Assembly (NCBI GenBank): GCA_013287545.1
Contig: JABDDQ010000010.1
Coordinates: 1 to 48,630, forward strand
DNA length: 48,630 nt
Direction: 5' to 3'
From: Bacteroidota bacterium
GTDB taxonomy: Bacteria > Bacteroidota > Bacteroidia > B-17B0 > Aurantibacillaceae
A program made the position numbers and the translations under genes. The notes beneath the pieces were generated by a model. That model worked only from the letters and a program-made list of their open reading frames with translations. It was not told the origin of the DNA and ran no database searches. This document shows positions 35,597-45,346 of the stretch, piece after piece. Within the stretch, counting starts at the first letter, position 1; every line of letters begins with the position of its first letter.

Positions 35597-36343
35597 ATGT
35601 TTAAACACATTTTATTTGCGCTTTCTTTCTTAGTAATAAAAAGTTCATTTGCTCAGTCTACTAAGTCACTACTGGCTTTAAACAAAAGTTCTCATTTGTA
35701 TAAGCAAGCAACTGTAAATAAAACTCCAATTAAAAAAGATAAAGATTCTACAGATAAAGATGAAGCAAAAAAGTTATTGCAATTGGGGGCATGTGGCATG
35801 ATAAGCAGCTTAAGCTTTTTAAACTCCCCTCAGGATTTTACATATTTCCCCGAATTTTCTTTACGAGCCTATTACCAAACAAACAGATACGTTCAGTTTG
35901 TATTAGAATATTCGCATATTGCCCAGCAAAATATTATGCCCACTTGGCTAAATGTGCAAAACACATATTTAGATTTAGACGCACATTTTTTACTTCGCTC
36001 CGATAAAAAAAATCAACGAGCAGCATTTTATGCAATTGTTGGCGGTATGGCTCAGCTATTGCACGGCATTTATACCGGTGCCGATAACGATAATAAATTT
36101 GTGCCGCATGCACAACAAAACACCTATTATAAAACGGTGTATTATGGCGGAAGCATAGGAATAGGAGGAGAGTGCAGAATTATTAGGCGCTTATATTTGT
36201 TTGGCGAAGTACGCTGGCGCTATATAAAAACAGAAGCAGGTTTAATTTTAAGTGATGAGTGTTATAACGTAGGGCTTAAATATACCCTGCATAATTTAAA
36301 ACCTATATATAAAAAACCGGGTAAGCTTTTTAACTGGTTTTAA
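35597..36343 (+). CDS. Predicted outer-membrane barrel protein, paralogue 1
   Basis: A 248-aa exported protein with a signal peptide (MFKHILFALSFLVIKSSFAQ). A Lys/Asp-rich linker follows (about 25-55), then strand-like segments ending in a conserved tail (TVYYGGSIGIGGECRIIRRL, NVGLKYTLHNLKPIYKKPGK). It is clearly homologous to the next gene: both contain MPTWLNVQNTYLDLDAHF-type and KTVYYGGSIGIG blocks. The family is not one I can name. It follows the two-component genes by 69 bases on the same strand. Confidence 0.72.
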   Translation: MFKHILFALSFLVIKSSFAQSTKSLLALNKSSHLYKQATVNKTPIKKDKDSTDKDEAKKLLQLGACGMISSLSFLNSPQDFTYFPEFSLRAYYQTNRYVQFVLEYSHIAQQNIMPTWLNVQNTYLDLDAHFLLRSDKKNQRAAFYAIVGGMAQLLHGIYTGADNDNKFVPHAQQNTYYKTVYYGGSIGIGGECRIIRRLYLFGEVRWRYIKTEAGLILSDECYNVGLKYTLHNLKPIYKKPGKLFNWF

Positions 36344-36387
36344 CTTATTAGTATTTGACTTTATTTTTTTATTGCGTATCTTTATTT

Positions 36388-37149
36388 ATGCAAAAGTTAA
36401 TTCTGCTAATAGTATTTTATGTATTAGGCATAACTGCTTTTGCTCAAGTTCCGCCCAAATATATTAGTATGGGGCAAAACGAAACTCCCAAAAACTATTA
36501 TCAAAAAGAAGAGGATGCCGCTGCCAGAAAAGACTCGATAATTAAAGCTAAAAGAGATAAACAAAACAGACAAAAAGCTATTGATATTGGTGCAGGTGGT
36601 TTAATAACGAGTTTAAATTTTTTTAAAAACGCGCAAACATTTACGTACTATCCTGCATCATCGTTTCGTTTATATGCGCAGCCAAATAGCTTTATACAAT
36701 TTTTGGTTGATTACTCGCACGTACAACAAGTAAATATTTTGCCTACTTGGTTAAACGTACAAAACACGTATATAGATTTAGATGCACATTTTATGCTGCA
36801 CCCTGCTAATGCAGATAGAACTACCGTATATTTTATATTGGGTGCTTCTTCCCAAATTTGGAAAGGCTTTTATACCGGTATAGATAATTATAATTATTAC
36901 GCCCTGCATGTACTACCAAACACCAGCTATAAAACAGTTTATTATGGTGGCAGTATTGGTATTGGGTTTGAGTTTAAAATTATTAATCGGTTAAATTTAT
37001 ATGGCGAAGTGCGCTACCGCATTACACAAACCGATGTTGGTTTTGGTTTAAGCGATGTTTGTTATGGAGCAGGCGTAAAATATACACTGTTCGATTTTCA
37101 TCCAAAACCAATTTATAATAAGCCCAGCAAGCATTTTCATTGGTTCTAA
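36388..37149 (+). CDS. Predicted outer-membrane barrel protein, paralogue 2
   Basis: 253 aa from the ATG at 36388, chosen over 36355 because it gives a signal peptide (MQKLILLIVFYVLGITAFAQ). The barrel-like part repeats the blocks of the previous gene (LPTWLNVQNTYIDLDAHF, KTVYYGGSIGIGFEFKIINR, the last residues KHFHWF). A tandem duplication is clear. A near-match promoter box TATCTTTA lies at 36378-36385. Function unknown; the pairing with a LytS/LytTR system suggests envelope roles. Confidence 0.72.
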   Translation: MQKLILLIVFYVLGITAFAQVPPKYISMGQNETPKNYYQKEEDAAARKDSIIKAKRDKQNRQKAIDIGAGGLITSLNFFKNAQTFTYYPASSFRLYAQPNSFIQFLVDYSHVQQVNILPTWLNVQNTYIDLDAHFMLHPANADRTTVYFILGASSQIWKGFYTGIDNYNYYALHVLPNTSYKTVYYGGSIGIGFEFKIINRLNLYGEVRYRITQTDVGFGLSDVCYGAGVKYTLFDFHPKPIYNKPSKHFHWF

Positions 37150-37195
37150 CTATTGGTTATCAACAAGCGGTTAATTAAAGATTAACATATTTTAA

Positions 37196-37227
37196 TTGAC
37201 TTTGGCACGCTAAATGCAGTATCTTTA
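37196..37227 (+). promoter_or_regulatory. Promoter-like site before the Gly-rich protein gene
   Basis: TTG (37196-37198), 21 bases, then TATCTTTA (37220-37227), one mismatch from TAnnTTTG. It lies 17 bases before the ATG. Confidence 0.4.
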
Positions 37228-37244
37228 ATAAACAAATAAAAGTC

Positions 37245-38120
37245 ATGAAAAACCTAAAAACCATATTATTAGTTGTAGCAACTACTAATATACTTTATGC
37301 TCAGGACACCATCTTCACCAAAAACGGAAAAACTATTTCGGCTAAGGTGTATGAAGTTACTCAACATGAAATCCGATACCAAAATTCATCTAACCTCGAA
37401 GGACCAATTTATACCATTGATAAAAGTAACGTTTCATTAATAGAATATAAAAACGGAACAAAAGATGTTTTTGCCGGAGAGCAATCGCAAGCTAATCAGC
37501 AACCTCAGGTAAACCAATCAAACAATAATAATAATGGAGCTTATTATTCAGATGATGTTTACAACCAAGGTCAGCCGGCTACTACATATAATAACAACAA
37601 TTATTATTCATCAGGCGGAAGTTATGGCGGATATGGTTACGGTGGAGGCTATGGCGGTTATGGTTACTATAACCCCGGTGTAAGCATGAACTTTATGTTC
37701 GGTATGCCTTCTTTATTTTGGGGAGTGCCAATGTATGCAGGCCCTTGGGGTGGTTGGCCTTATTACCGTTCTTATTACCGTCCTTATTGGGCTTATAACT
37801 ACTACCGTCCTTGGGGTGGTTATGCTTGGGGTGGCAGATATGGTGGTTATTATGGCGGATATGGTTACGGCGGTTACGGTTGGAGAGGTGGTAACTATTA
37901 TGGACATGGCGGTTATTATGGCGGACATAGAGTAGGTGGTGGTTATTACGGTCCTCGTGGTGGTAGAGTAAGTGCCGGAGGTGGATTTCACGGTGGTGGT
38001 GGCTTTTCTGGTCCCCGCGGTGGTGGCGGTGGTGGATTCCACGGCGGTGGAGGCGGAGGATTCCATGGCGGTGGCGGTGGTCACGGTGGTGGTGGCGGAC
38101 ATGGTGGAGGACACCGTTAG
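37245..38120 (+). CDS. Secreted Gly/Tyr-rich protein
   Basis: A 291-aa exported protein. The signal peptide is MKNLKTILLVVATTNILYAQ. A small domain follows (about 20-80) with the pattern DTIFTKNGKTISAKVYEVTQ and IDKSNVSLIEYKNG, a phrase common in small secreted Bacteroidota proteins. Residues 85-130 are rich in Asn and Gln; 130-240 are built from GGYGYGG and YYRPYW-type repeats; the end is an almost pure Gly/His run. Such tails are typical of flexible, possibly surface-exposed or metal-binding proteins; no enzymatic motif is seen. A six-pair hairpin overlaps the stop codon region. Confidence 0.8.
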   Translation: MKNLKTILLVVATTNILYAQDTIFTKNGKTISAKVYEVTQHEIRYQNSSNLEGPIYTIDKSNVSLIEYKNGTKDVFAGEQSQANQQPQVNQSNNNNNGAYYSDDVYNQGQPATTYNNNNYYSSGGSYGGYGYGGGYGGYGYYNPGVSMNFMFGMPSLFWGVPMYAGPWGGWPYYRSYYRPYWAYNYYRPWGGYAWGGRYGGYYGGYGYGGYGWRGGNYYGHGGYYGGHRVGGGYYGPRGGRVSAGGGFHGGGGFSGPRGGGGGGFHGGGGGGFHGGGGGHGGGGGHGGGHR

Positions 38121-38131
38121 TAAGCCGAAGC

Positions 38132-38503
38132 TTACTTCTTAAAGAAAAAATAAACAGCTAATATTAAACAGATAAAACCCATTAGGTGATTCCACTTAAT
38201 GGGTTCTTCTTTAAATAACAGTAGGGTAAAACCCATAAACACGGTTATAGAAATTACTTCTTGTATAACTTTTAATTGCAGTAAACTAAACGGACCATTA
38301 TTTTCCTGAAAGCCAATTTTATTGGCAGGCACCATTAAACTGTACTCAAACAAAGCAATGCCCCAGCTTAGTAAAATGGTTAGTGGTAAACTAAGGTTTT
38401 GTAGCCACTTAACATCTTTATACTTTAAATGCCCATACCAGGCAAAAGTCATAAATGTATTAGAAGCCATTAGTAGTAAAATGGTTATAATTCCCTTTTT
38501 CAT
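38132..38503 (-). CDS. DMT family membrane protein (DUF486)
   Basis: A 123-aa integral membrane protein with four hydrophobic segments. The sequence pattern (ASNTFMTFAWYGHLKY, LPLTILLSWGIALFEYSL, LKVIQEVISITVFMGF) is that of DUF486, a small relative of drug/metabolite transporters. The substrate is unknown. It is convergent with the Gly-rich gene, 11 bases apart. Confidence 0.9.
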   Translation of the reverse strand: MKKGIITILLLMASNTFMTFAWYGHLKYKDVKWLQNLSLPLTILLSWGIALFEYSLMVPANKIGFQENNGPFSLLQLKVIQEVISITVFMGFTLLLFKEEPIKWNHLMGFICLILAVYFFFKK

Positions 38504-38525
38504 CAGGCAAAAATAACCAATATAC

Positions 38526-38975
38526 TTATACCCCGAATTGTTTTAAATGATGGTCTAAATGTTTGTACATAGCCATGCCCCATTCTTTTTGACTAACACT
38601 CCCAAAAAACGGATGCTTATGTGTACTGGCATTTTTTTCTCCACCATCACTAAAGCGTTTTAAAGCAGTGCTTAGTTTTTCTTTTTCGGTAGTAAAATCT
38701 CTGTCGTCTTTTATAATAAAGTTAGGGTCGGTTTGTGTGCTGGGTTTAAATGGTGTATCGCTTATTAAAATATTTTTAAACAGTGGGCCTAAAATATACC
38801 CTATAAAAATGCGTGGTCGTTTTACTTCACCCGATGCTACTTTAAGTGCTTCTCCGCAATGTGCCAGCATTTGTGGTGCTTTCATTACACCCCATTGTGC
38901 TTTGCTTTCAGGGTTTAATTTGTTTAAGCGACTATCAATTTCCTGATAGGCTTCTTTATCAAAAATTGTTTTCAT
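38526..38975 (-). CDS. DUF1569 domain-containing protein
   Basis: A 149-aa cytoplasmic protein of the DUF1569 family (a DinB-like four-helix fold). Visible landmarks are NPESKAQWGVMKAPQMLAHC, HPFFGSVSQKEWGMAMYKHL and the last helix DHHLKQFGV. The helices carry His residues (MLAHC, HKHP, HLDHH) that could bind a metal as in DinB proteins. Function unknown. Confidence 0.88.
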   Translation of the reverse strand: MKTIFDKEAYQEIDSRLNKLNPESKAQWGVMKAPQMLAHCGEALKVASGEVKRPRIFIGYILGPLFKNILISDTPFKPSTQTDPNFIIKDDRDFTTEKEKLSTALKRFSDGGEKNASTHKHPFFGSVSQKEWGMAMYKHLDHHLKQFGV

Positions 38976-38991
38976 ATGTTAAGTATACTAT

Positions 38992-41900
38992 TTATCTTAT
39001 TAAGGTAAGTGGTCCTTTAAACACCTCTGTTTTTCCACTAAATGAAGTCGCAGTAACTACATAAAAATAAGTTCCTTCGGTTTCCGGGTTTCCATTAGGT
39101 GCTCTGCCATCCCACACCGAGTTAAGTCCGGTCCACTCAAACATCAATTGTCCCCAGCGGTTCATTACAAACCCTTCAATGTTTTTTACACCTTTTGTGG
39201 TAACAAAAAAGCCATCGTTAATGCCATCGCCGTTAGGAGTAAATACATTTGGTATAACCACCACCATTTCATCAGTTACGTGTATGGTTAACATAGCAGT
39301 ATCAACACAACTGCTGGCACTATCGGTACCACTTAAAATTACGGTGTAGTCGCCTCCGCTGTTATATGTATGCGATGGGTTTTGTAAAGTACTTGTTGCG
39401 TTATCACCTAACGTCCACGAATAAGATGTGTTTGTTGAGCCCACAATTTGCCCTGCAAAGTTTACAGCTAAAGGTGCATTGCCATTATACGTACTTGCCG
39501 TTGCCATAACTTGCACATTGTAATTGCCAACACTTACGGTGCTTGTTGTAGCACTAACACAATTATTGGTTGATGTTACCACTACATAAAAAATAGTAGT
39601 TGTACCACTTGGTACCGTTGGATTAAATGTAGCACCTGTGCCAACTAAGTTGGTTAAAGCGGCATTGCTATACCAGTTAATGGTTCCATTACCTGTGGCA
39701 TTTAATGTTAATGTACCGCCTGTACAGGTTTTTACATTGTTTGTTACGGCATTGCCGGGTGTTTGGTTTATGGTAAAACTGGTGGTTGCCGTATCAGTAC
39801 AATTAAAACTATTAGTTACAACTAACGTGTATGTGTTTGTTGGGTTTGTTTGTACATTGTTTAATGTATTGTTTTGGTTGGTAGATGTATAACCTGCCGG
39901 GCCACTCCAGTTATAATGAGGATAACCTGCTGCGCCACCTGTAAGTGTAACATTAGTGCCCGAGCATGTAACGCTATTAGTTGTAGAATTTGTTGCTGTA
40001 GCAATTGGTTTTGGGTTAACAGTAATGTGTATAGTATCTAAACCTGTACTCACACAATTACCCGGTGTAGCAATGGCACTAACTGTATAGGTACCCGATG
40101 TTGTTGGCGAAAGAGTAGTGCTTTGTGGTGGAGATGTATATCCGCCAGACCCTGTCCAAATAATTTGAACTGATGCAGGGGTAGCTGTCGCTGTCGCAAT
40201 TAATTGGATGCTCTGTCCTTGGCAAATTGTATTATTAGCTGCATTAGTAGTATAGGATGTTATAACCGGAGTTTGGTTTACGGTTATAGATGCCGTAGCA
40301 GAATCTTTACAATTGAAACTGTTGGTTACAACTAAGGTGTATGTGCCTGTTGCACTTGTTGGTACATTGGTTAAGGTATAATTTTGTTGTGTAGATGTTC
40401 CAGCATTGCCATTCCAGCTATACAAGTTACCTGCTGCGGCAACGCCACCTGCTATAATAATTGTGTTGCCTGAACAAACAGTGCTGCTGCCAATCACCGT
40501 AGCTGTTGCAGTAGGAATGGGGTTAACCCTAACACGTACAGTATCTAAACCTGTACTTTGGCAAGAACCAACTGTTGCAACAACCGTATAAGTACCGGTT
40601 ACGGTAGGTGTTATAACAGGGTTTGGTGGTGCAGAGGCAGTATATCCGTTAGGGCCACTCCATTGTAAGGTAGCTGTTGTTGGTGTTGCAATTGCATTTA
40701 ATTGAATACTTGATCCAATACAAATAGTGTTGTTAACTGCATTAGTAGTGTAGGATGTTATAACCGGAGTTGGATTTACGGTAAGTGGTACCGTAGCGCT
40801 ATCTTTACAATTAAAACTATTGGTTACAACTAAGGTGTAAGTGCCTGTTGCACTTGTTGGCACATTGGTTAAGGTGTAATTTTGTTGAGTAGCTGTTCCT
40901 GCCGGTCCATTCCAATTATAACTATTTCCTGCTGCGCCACCTTGTATAGTAACGTTGCTGCCCGCACAAACTGTACTATTACCAACTACATTTGCCGAAG
41001 CAACGGGGTTTGTGTTAACAGTAATATTTAATGTACTTGTTGCGCTGCTGCAATTGCCAACAGTTGCTGTTACCGAATAAGTTCCGCTTGCTAAAGTACT
41101 TATATTCATTATAGAAGGGTTAGCCATGTTTGATGAAAACCCGTTTGGCCCGCTCCATTGTACAGTAGCATTAGTAGGGGTAACAACTGAGTGCAATTGC
41201 AAAGTTTGGTTTTCGCAAAGTGTATAACCGGCTGCACCTACGCCGCTAAGTGTGGGCGTTTGGTTTACGGTAACATTAGCAGTATCTGCATTCTGGCAAC
41301 CATTAGCATCTGTAACGGTTAAGGTGTAAACACCAGTAGTAAGTGTAGTACTATTAATTATTTGAGGGCTTTGTATGTTAGATGCATAGCCACCCGGACC
41401 GCTCCATGTATAACTTGATGCCGATGAACCATTTAAATTAACGGTAGCACCTGCGCAATAGGGGTTATTAGCTGTGGTGGCACTAACCGATGGAAGAGGG
41501 TTAACTGTTATGGCTACTGTTGATGTACTTGAACACCCGGCAGATGAAAGTGTAGCCACATAAGTGCCCGATTGGCTTGTTTGCGTTGGGTTAAGTGTAA
41601 ATGATGAGTTTGTAGTGTTAAAACCTCCTGGTCCTGTCCATGTATAAGTGGGACTGGCAGCACCACTCGATGCACTTACATTTATTGATTGCCCTACGCA
41701 GGCTGTTGTAGTATTAGTTGTAATAGTTGGTGCAGGAGGAGCTCCTGGGTTTGTTATAGAATATGGACCAAAATTAGCGCTGCAATTAGCATCGGCAACA
41801 TGCACATTATAAGCTCCTGCGGGTTGGTTATTTATGTTTTGTGAATTTCCAACTACCGCGCCCAAACTGTTTGTCCACGTATATGATAAACTTCCCGAAC

Positions 41901-44900
41901 CAGGTGTTATACCAATAGCAGTAATGCTTCCGGTACTTGCACCGCAATTGCTGGGTGATATAGTAGGTGCTGCCGTTAAAGTGGGTACAGGGTTTACACT
42001 AACTGTAGCTACGGCTGTATTAGTACAGTTATTTCCATTGGTACCTGTAACCGTATACGATGTTGTTACGGTTGGTGTAACACTAATAGAGGTTCCTCCT
42101 TGTGTCGTACTCCAGCTATACGTAGTAGCATTGTGTGCAGTTAAGGTTGTGTTTACACCGGCACAAACGGTAGCCGAGTTTACCGTTACATTGGGTAAAC
42201 TGTTCACCGTTACATTTGTTGTACCTGTGTTATTGCAACCATTAGCACCCGTGCCGGTAATAGTATATGTAGTAGTAACCGTAGGTGTTGCCGTTACAAC
42301 CGACCCAGTGGGTGAGCTTAGCGTTGCCGGCGAATTCCAAGTATAGGTGCTTGCGCCGTTTGCAGTAAGCGTGGCTGTTTGTTGCCCTGCACAAATAGTA
42401 GCCGTATTAGCTGTAACCGATGGCAATGCTAACACCGTAACGGTAGATGATAACGCACTCTTACAATTATTTACATCAGTAACCGTAGCGGTAAAAACCG
42501 TGTTGGCTGTTATAGTAGGATTAATACTAAATGTGCTTGCTCCGTTGCTCCAGCTATACGTATAAGTTCCTGCAGGTGTTGGTACGGCGGTTAAAGTATC
42601 TTTATACGTGTTACAAGTATTTGGATGTACATTTGTTATCGAAAAACTTGGCAAACTCAATCCTTGAATGGTAACAATAGCTGTATTTTTACAGCCACTC
42701 CCATTGGTACCTGTTACTGTGTAAGTTGTATTGGTGGTTGCAGTAGGTGTTACGGTTACAGCACTTCCGCTGGTTGCACTTAAACCTGTTGCCGGACTCC
42801 ACGAATAAGTTGTTCCGCCGCTGGCAGTTAAAGTTGTTGTTGTATTTGCACAAATACTTAAGGTTTGCGAACCTGCGCCATTTATTTGCACCGTTGGTAA
42901 TGCATTAACGGTTACGGCTTTACTTAATGTTTGTTTATTGCCACAAACACCGCTAACCTGACAAGAGTAAGTCATATCAGTAGGCGGTGCAACTGTTATT
43001 GAAGAGGTTGTTTGCCCACCGGGGAACCACAAATACGTGGAGCCTGCACTGGCATTAGCAATGGCTAATTTAGTGCTATCACCAAAACAAATAGTGCTTG
43101 GCGTTGCTGAAATACTTGGTATTTGTACACCTGAGTTTGCCGTAACGGTATAACTGCATAAATCTCCGCCCCAACCGTCAACCATTAAATAATAATCTTG
43201 TCCAATGGTTAGGCTGGTTGCGTTAAGTGTAAATCCGCCGTTTCCTTGTTCAAAGTCTGATACAGGAATAAAAGCACAACAATTTGTTCCCGAAAAAACT
43301 TGCATTTGTATACCGCCCGTCGAAAAACAATTACCAACGGTAACACTAAACGAGGCAGTTGCTGCCGAAGCTGTAAATTTTATCCAGGAGTTATTATCTA
43401 TACTAACATCATAGTTATAGGTAGTTGTGTAAGTGGTTGGTTGGCCTGTACCCCATGGGCCCTGCATGCCAAATGCAGCCGTATAGGATGTTGTTGAACC
43501 GGGTGTGTAAGTGTAGGTTGCTCCAAATTCGGCATCGCCACGCATGTTACAAGGTCTGTCTGGCGTATATCCATTGGTGTTTGCTACATAGTTATTTAAA
43601 TCACAAATATATAGGGCTGTAGAACAGGCATCGTTTGTGGGCGATGATACACATAACCCAAACTCGCCTGTGTTAGAGCCGTAACCCCAATAACGTATAT
43701 AAACAGTTGCTCCGGGGGTTAAACCGGTAGCAGCTATGTATGGTAATAAATCATAAGCAGTACCCGGATAATTATGGTCATCATCGCACATAATTTGAGT
43801 TAATGAACCACATGTTCCTGAGTATAATGCCATAACACCATCGGTAATAGCACCGGCTGGTAAATTTGGTTCTGAAGTAACATAAATATTTCCCGATGCC
43901 GGTACTGTAAGTGCAAACCACACATCGTGCGATGAGGCAGAAAAGCCGCCAATTTGTGCTCCACTCCCCCCACAATTAGCGGGCGTGGGTGCTAAAGAGC
44001 TTGAAGTTGATGTAAAGCCGGAATTAGACATGGATATATAGTTACAATCAGATGTAACCGGAGGTAACACAAAAGCATTACATGGGTCATCGCCTGTGGC
44101 AGCAGCTCCTGTAATACAAATAGTAAAGGGATAGCCACCGTTGCCCGACCAGTAATCAAAAACTCGCACATAATAAGTTGTCCCTGGAGTTAAGCCATTT
44201 TCGGTGGCAGTTTCCGTTCCGCCTGTACCACTATTGTCTATACAATCTAACGATGTAAAAGAACTGCAGGTACCCGATAGTAATTCTACCACCGCATCCA
44301 TATTAGCTGATGGGTTAACTGTTATAACTTGCTGCGAGCTGTTGGCTACAAACGTATACCAAACATCATCATCGGGTGTACCGTTACACACAGTTGTATA
44401 TGATTGTGTGGCGCCATACGATGTTCCGCTGGTTAAAACACAACTCGAATTTGGTGTTAGTGGCGTGGCATTTGCACAAGCATCGTTAACAGGTGGAGTA
44501 GGAGGGCTGCTTACGCAAACACTAAAGGTAGATGAACCCGAACCCGCCCAATAATCATACACCCTGAAATGATACACAGTACCAATGGTAAGGCCGGTAG
44601 CATTAATAACCTCGGCTTGCCCCAGGTTATTTAAATCTTCGCAATATAAATTGTTAAGCACAGCACAACCACCCGAAAATAACTGCACCACAGGGTCGTA
44701 ATTAGCCGAAGGGCTTACTGTTATTTGATGTGATGTTTGTGTAGCCGTAAACTGATACCAAACATCATCATCAGCATTACCCACACAACCCGGTATACTT
44801 TGTGTAGCTCCTGCCGATGTACCTGAAGTATAAATACAAGTAGTGTTAGGTGTTATAACCGTGGCACTGCTGCAATTATCACTTTGCGAAAAGCTTTGCA

Positions 44901-44943
44901 GGTATAATATTGTGAAGAAAAAAGGTAGTAATTTTTTTATCAT
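38992..44943 (-). CDS. Giant secreted protein with Ig-like repeats, PKD and CHU_C domain (T9SS type B)
   Basis: A 1983-aa exported protein. After a signal peptide (MIKKLLPFFFTILYLQSFSQ) come several PPC-like modules with the shared phrase DDVWYQFTA/DDVWYTFVA and GLTPGTTYYVRVFDYW (about 20-620). Ig-like repeats continue to about residue 1780, with phrases such as TYTVTGTNGNNC. A PKD domain (YSWTLGDNATSTLQNPSHTY) and a CHU_C domain (IPNVFTPNGDGINDGFF, NRWGQLMFEWTG) end it. Two-domain modules of about 168 aa near the C-terminal half are recent tandem copies. It starts 12 bases after the 116-aa gene, so the two form an operon behind leader copy C. Surface adhesin or matrix function is inferred. 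Confidence 0.9.
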   Translation of the reverse strand: MIKKLLPFFFTILYLQSFSQSDNCSSATVITPNTTCIYTSGTSAGATQSIPGCVGNADDDVWYQFTATQTSHQITVSPSANYDPVVQLFSGGCAVLNNLYCEDLNNLGQAEVINATGLTIGTVYHFRVYDYWAGSGSSTFSVCVSSPPTPPVNDACANATPLTPNSSCVLTSGTSYGATQSYTTVCNGTPDDDVWYTFVANSSQQVITVNPSANMDAVVELLSGTCSSFTSLDCIDNSGTGGTETATENGLTPGTTYYVRVFDYWSGNGGYPFTICITGAAATGDDPCNAFVLPPVTSDCNYISMSNSGFTSTSSSLAPTPANCGGSGAQIGGFSASSHDVWFALTVPASGNIYVTSEPNLPAGAITDGVMALYSGTCGSLTQIMCDDDHNYPGTAYDLLPYIAATGLTPGATVYIRYWGYGSNTGEFGLCVSSPTNDACSTALYICDLNNYVANTNGYTPDRPCNMRGDAEFGATYTYTPGSTTSYTAAFGMQGPWGTGQPTTYTTTYNYDVSIDNNSWIKFTASAATASFSVTVGNCFSTGGIQMQVFSGTNCCAFIPVSDFEQGNGGFTLNATSLTIGQDYYLMVDGWGGDLCSYTVTANSGVQIPSISATPSTICFGDSTKLAIANASAGSTYLWFPGGQTTSSITVAPPTDMTYSCQVSGVCGNKQTLSKAVTVNALPTVQINGAGSQTLSICANTTTTLTASGGTTYSWSPATGLSATSGSAVTVTPTATTNTTYTVTGTNGSGCKNTAIVTIQGLSLPSFSITNVHPNTCNTYKDTLTAVPTPAGTYTYSWSNGASTFSINPTITANTVFTATVTDVNNCKSALSSTVTVLALPSVTANTATICAGQQTATLTANGASTYTWNSPATLSSPTGSVVTATPTVTTTYTITGTGANGCNNTGTTNVTVNSLPNVTVNSATVCAGVNTTLTAHNATTYSWSTTQGGTSISVTPTVTTSYTVTGTNGNNCTNTAVATVSVNPVPTLTAAPTISPSNCGASTGSITAIGITPGSGSLSYTWTNSLGAVVGNSQNINNQPAGAYNVHVADANCSANFGPYSITNPGAPPAPTITTNTTTACVGQSINVSASSGAASPTYTWTGPGGFNTTNSSFTLNPTQTSQSGTYVATLSSAGCSSTSTVAITVNPLPSVSATTANNPYCAGATVNLNGSSASSYTWSGPGGYASNIQSPQIINSTTLTTGVYTLTVTDANGCQNADTANVTVNQTPTLSGVGAAGYTLCENQTLQLHSVVTPTNATVQWSGPNGFSSNMANPSIMNISTLASGTYSVTATVGNCSSATSTLNITVNTNPVASANVVGNSTVCAGSNVTIQGGAAGNSYNWNGPAGTATQQNYTLTNVPTSATGTYTLVVTNSFNCKDSATVPLTVNPTPVITSYTTNAVNNTICIGSSIQLNAIATPTTATLQWSGPNGYTASAPPNPVITPTVTGTYTVVATVGSCQSTGLDTVRVRVNPIPTATATVIGSSTVCSGNTIIIAGGVAAAGNLYSWNGNAGTSTQQNYTLTNVPTSATGTYTLVVTNSFNCKDSATASITVNQTPVITSYTTNAANNTICQGQSIQLIATATATPASVQIIWTGSGGYTSPPQSTTLSPTTSGTYTVSAIATPGNCVSTGLDTIHITVNPKPIATATNSTTNSVTCSGTNVTLTGGAAGYPHYNWSGPAGYTSTNQNNTLNNVQTNPTNTYTLVVTNSFNCTDTATTSFTINQTPGNAVTNNVKTCTGGTLTLNATGNGTINWYSNAALTNLVGTGATFNPTVPSGTTTIFYVVVTSTNNCVSATTSTVSVGNYNVQVMATASTYNGNAPLAVNFAGQIVGSTNTSYSWTLGDNATSTLQNPSHTYNSGGDYTVILSGTDSASSCVDTAMLTIHVTDEMVVVIPNVFTPNGDGINDGFFVTTKGVKNIEGFVMNRWGQLMFEWTGLNSVWDGRAPNGNPETEGTYFYVVTATSFSGKTEVFKGPLTLIR
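39730..41260 (-). repeat. Tandem ~500-bp repeats inside the giant gene
   Basis: Almost identical stretches recur with a period of about 500 bases, for example the block that reads TTACAATTAAAACTAT-like at 39800, 40310 and 40808 on the plus strand. They encode modules with TYTLVVTNSFNC and TPVITSYTTNA. Spacing is 510 and 498 bases, so the unit is about 168 codons. They are prone to recombination and to assembly collapse. Confidence 0.75.
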
Positions 44944-44955
44944 ACTTAAAAGTAT

Positions 44956-45306
44956 TTAGTTGGTAATTTTCTCTGTTTGAAATGTAAAGCCATTGTATTG
45001 TAAACCTTTAGCTAAAATTAAATTTTTAGCATTAGGTGCTGGGTTTCCTTTATCACCTTCGCCCTTACGGGGCTGTTCATCAAATGTAAAAGTAATTTCC
45101 GCCATTTTCTTTTCAGGTTTTATGCGGTACTTACATTCTACCACACCTTTGTAAGCACTTATTTCATCTACTATTTGTTGTAAAAGTTGTTCGTTTTCAA
45201 CATTTATAACGCTGTAGTAATAGTGTGTGCGTGTAATTTCTTTTTGTTGCTGGGCAAAGCCAAGGTAACCGGCAGCCATAAACAGTGCAAATACAATTTT
45301 TTTCAT
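44956..45306 (-). CDS. Small exported protein, 116 aa, cotranscribed with the giant CHU_C gene
   Basis: It has a signal peptide (MKKIVFALFMAAGYLGFAQ). The mature part is short and looks like a ferredoxin-like alpha/beta fold (LQQIVDEISAYKGVVECKYR, KKMAEITFTFDEQP), similar in layout to HMA-type domains but without the metal-binding CxxC. No family is recognised. It is the first gene of the operon, 12 bases upstream of the 1983-aa protein, and behind the structured leader, so it may assist export or assembly of the giant protein; that is inference. Confidence 0.75.
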   Translation of the reverse strand: MKKIVFALFMAAGYLGFAQQQKEITRTHYYYSVINVENEQLLQQIVDEISAYKGVVECKYRIKPEKKMAEITFTFDEQPRKGEGDKGNPAPNAKNLILAKGLQYNGFTFQTEKITN

Positions 45307-45346
45307 AGGTTACTTTTTAGTCATTAAAATCCACAGCACATTCTCA

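Noticed and set aside
37713-38114. 133-aa and 66-aa frames in other phases of the Gly-rich gene
   Set aside because: They arise from the repetitive GGT/GGC codons and have Thr- or Val/Met-biased composition without family character.
38120-38135. GTAAGC/GCTTAC hairpin at the end of the Gly-rich gene as a terminator
   Set aside because: Only six pairs and no T run on either strand; it may be a weak shared 3' end, but I cannot support it.
39638-44554. Many plus-strand frames inside the giant CHU_C gene
   Set aside because: They are antisense shadows of the Thr/Val-rich repeats and carry no promoter boxes or recognisable domains.
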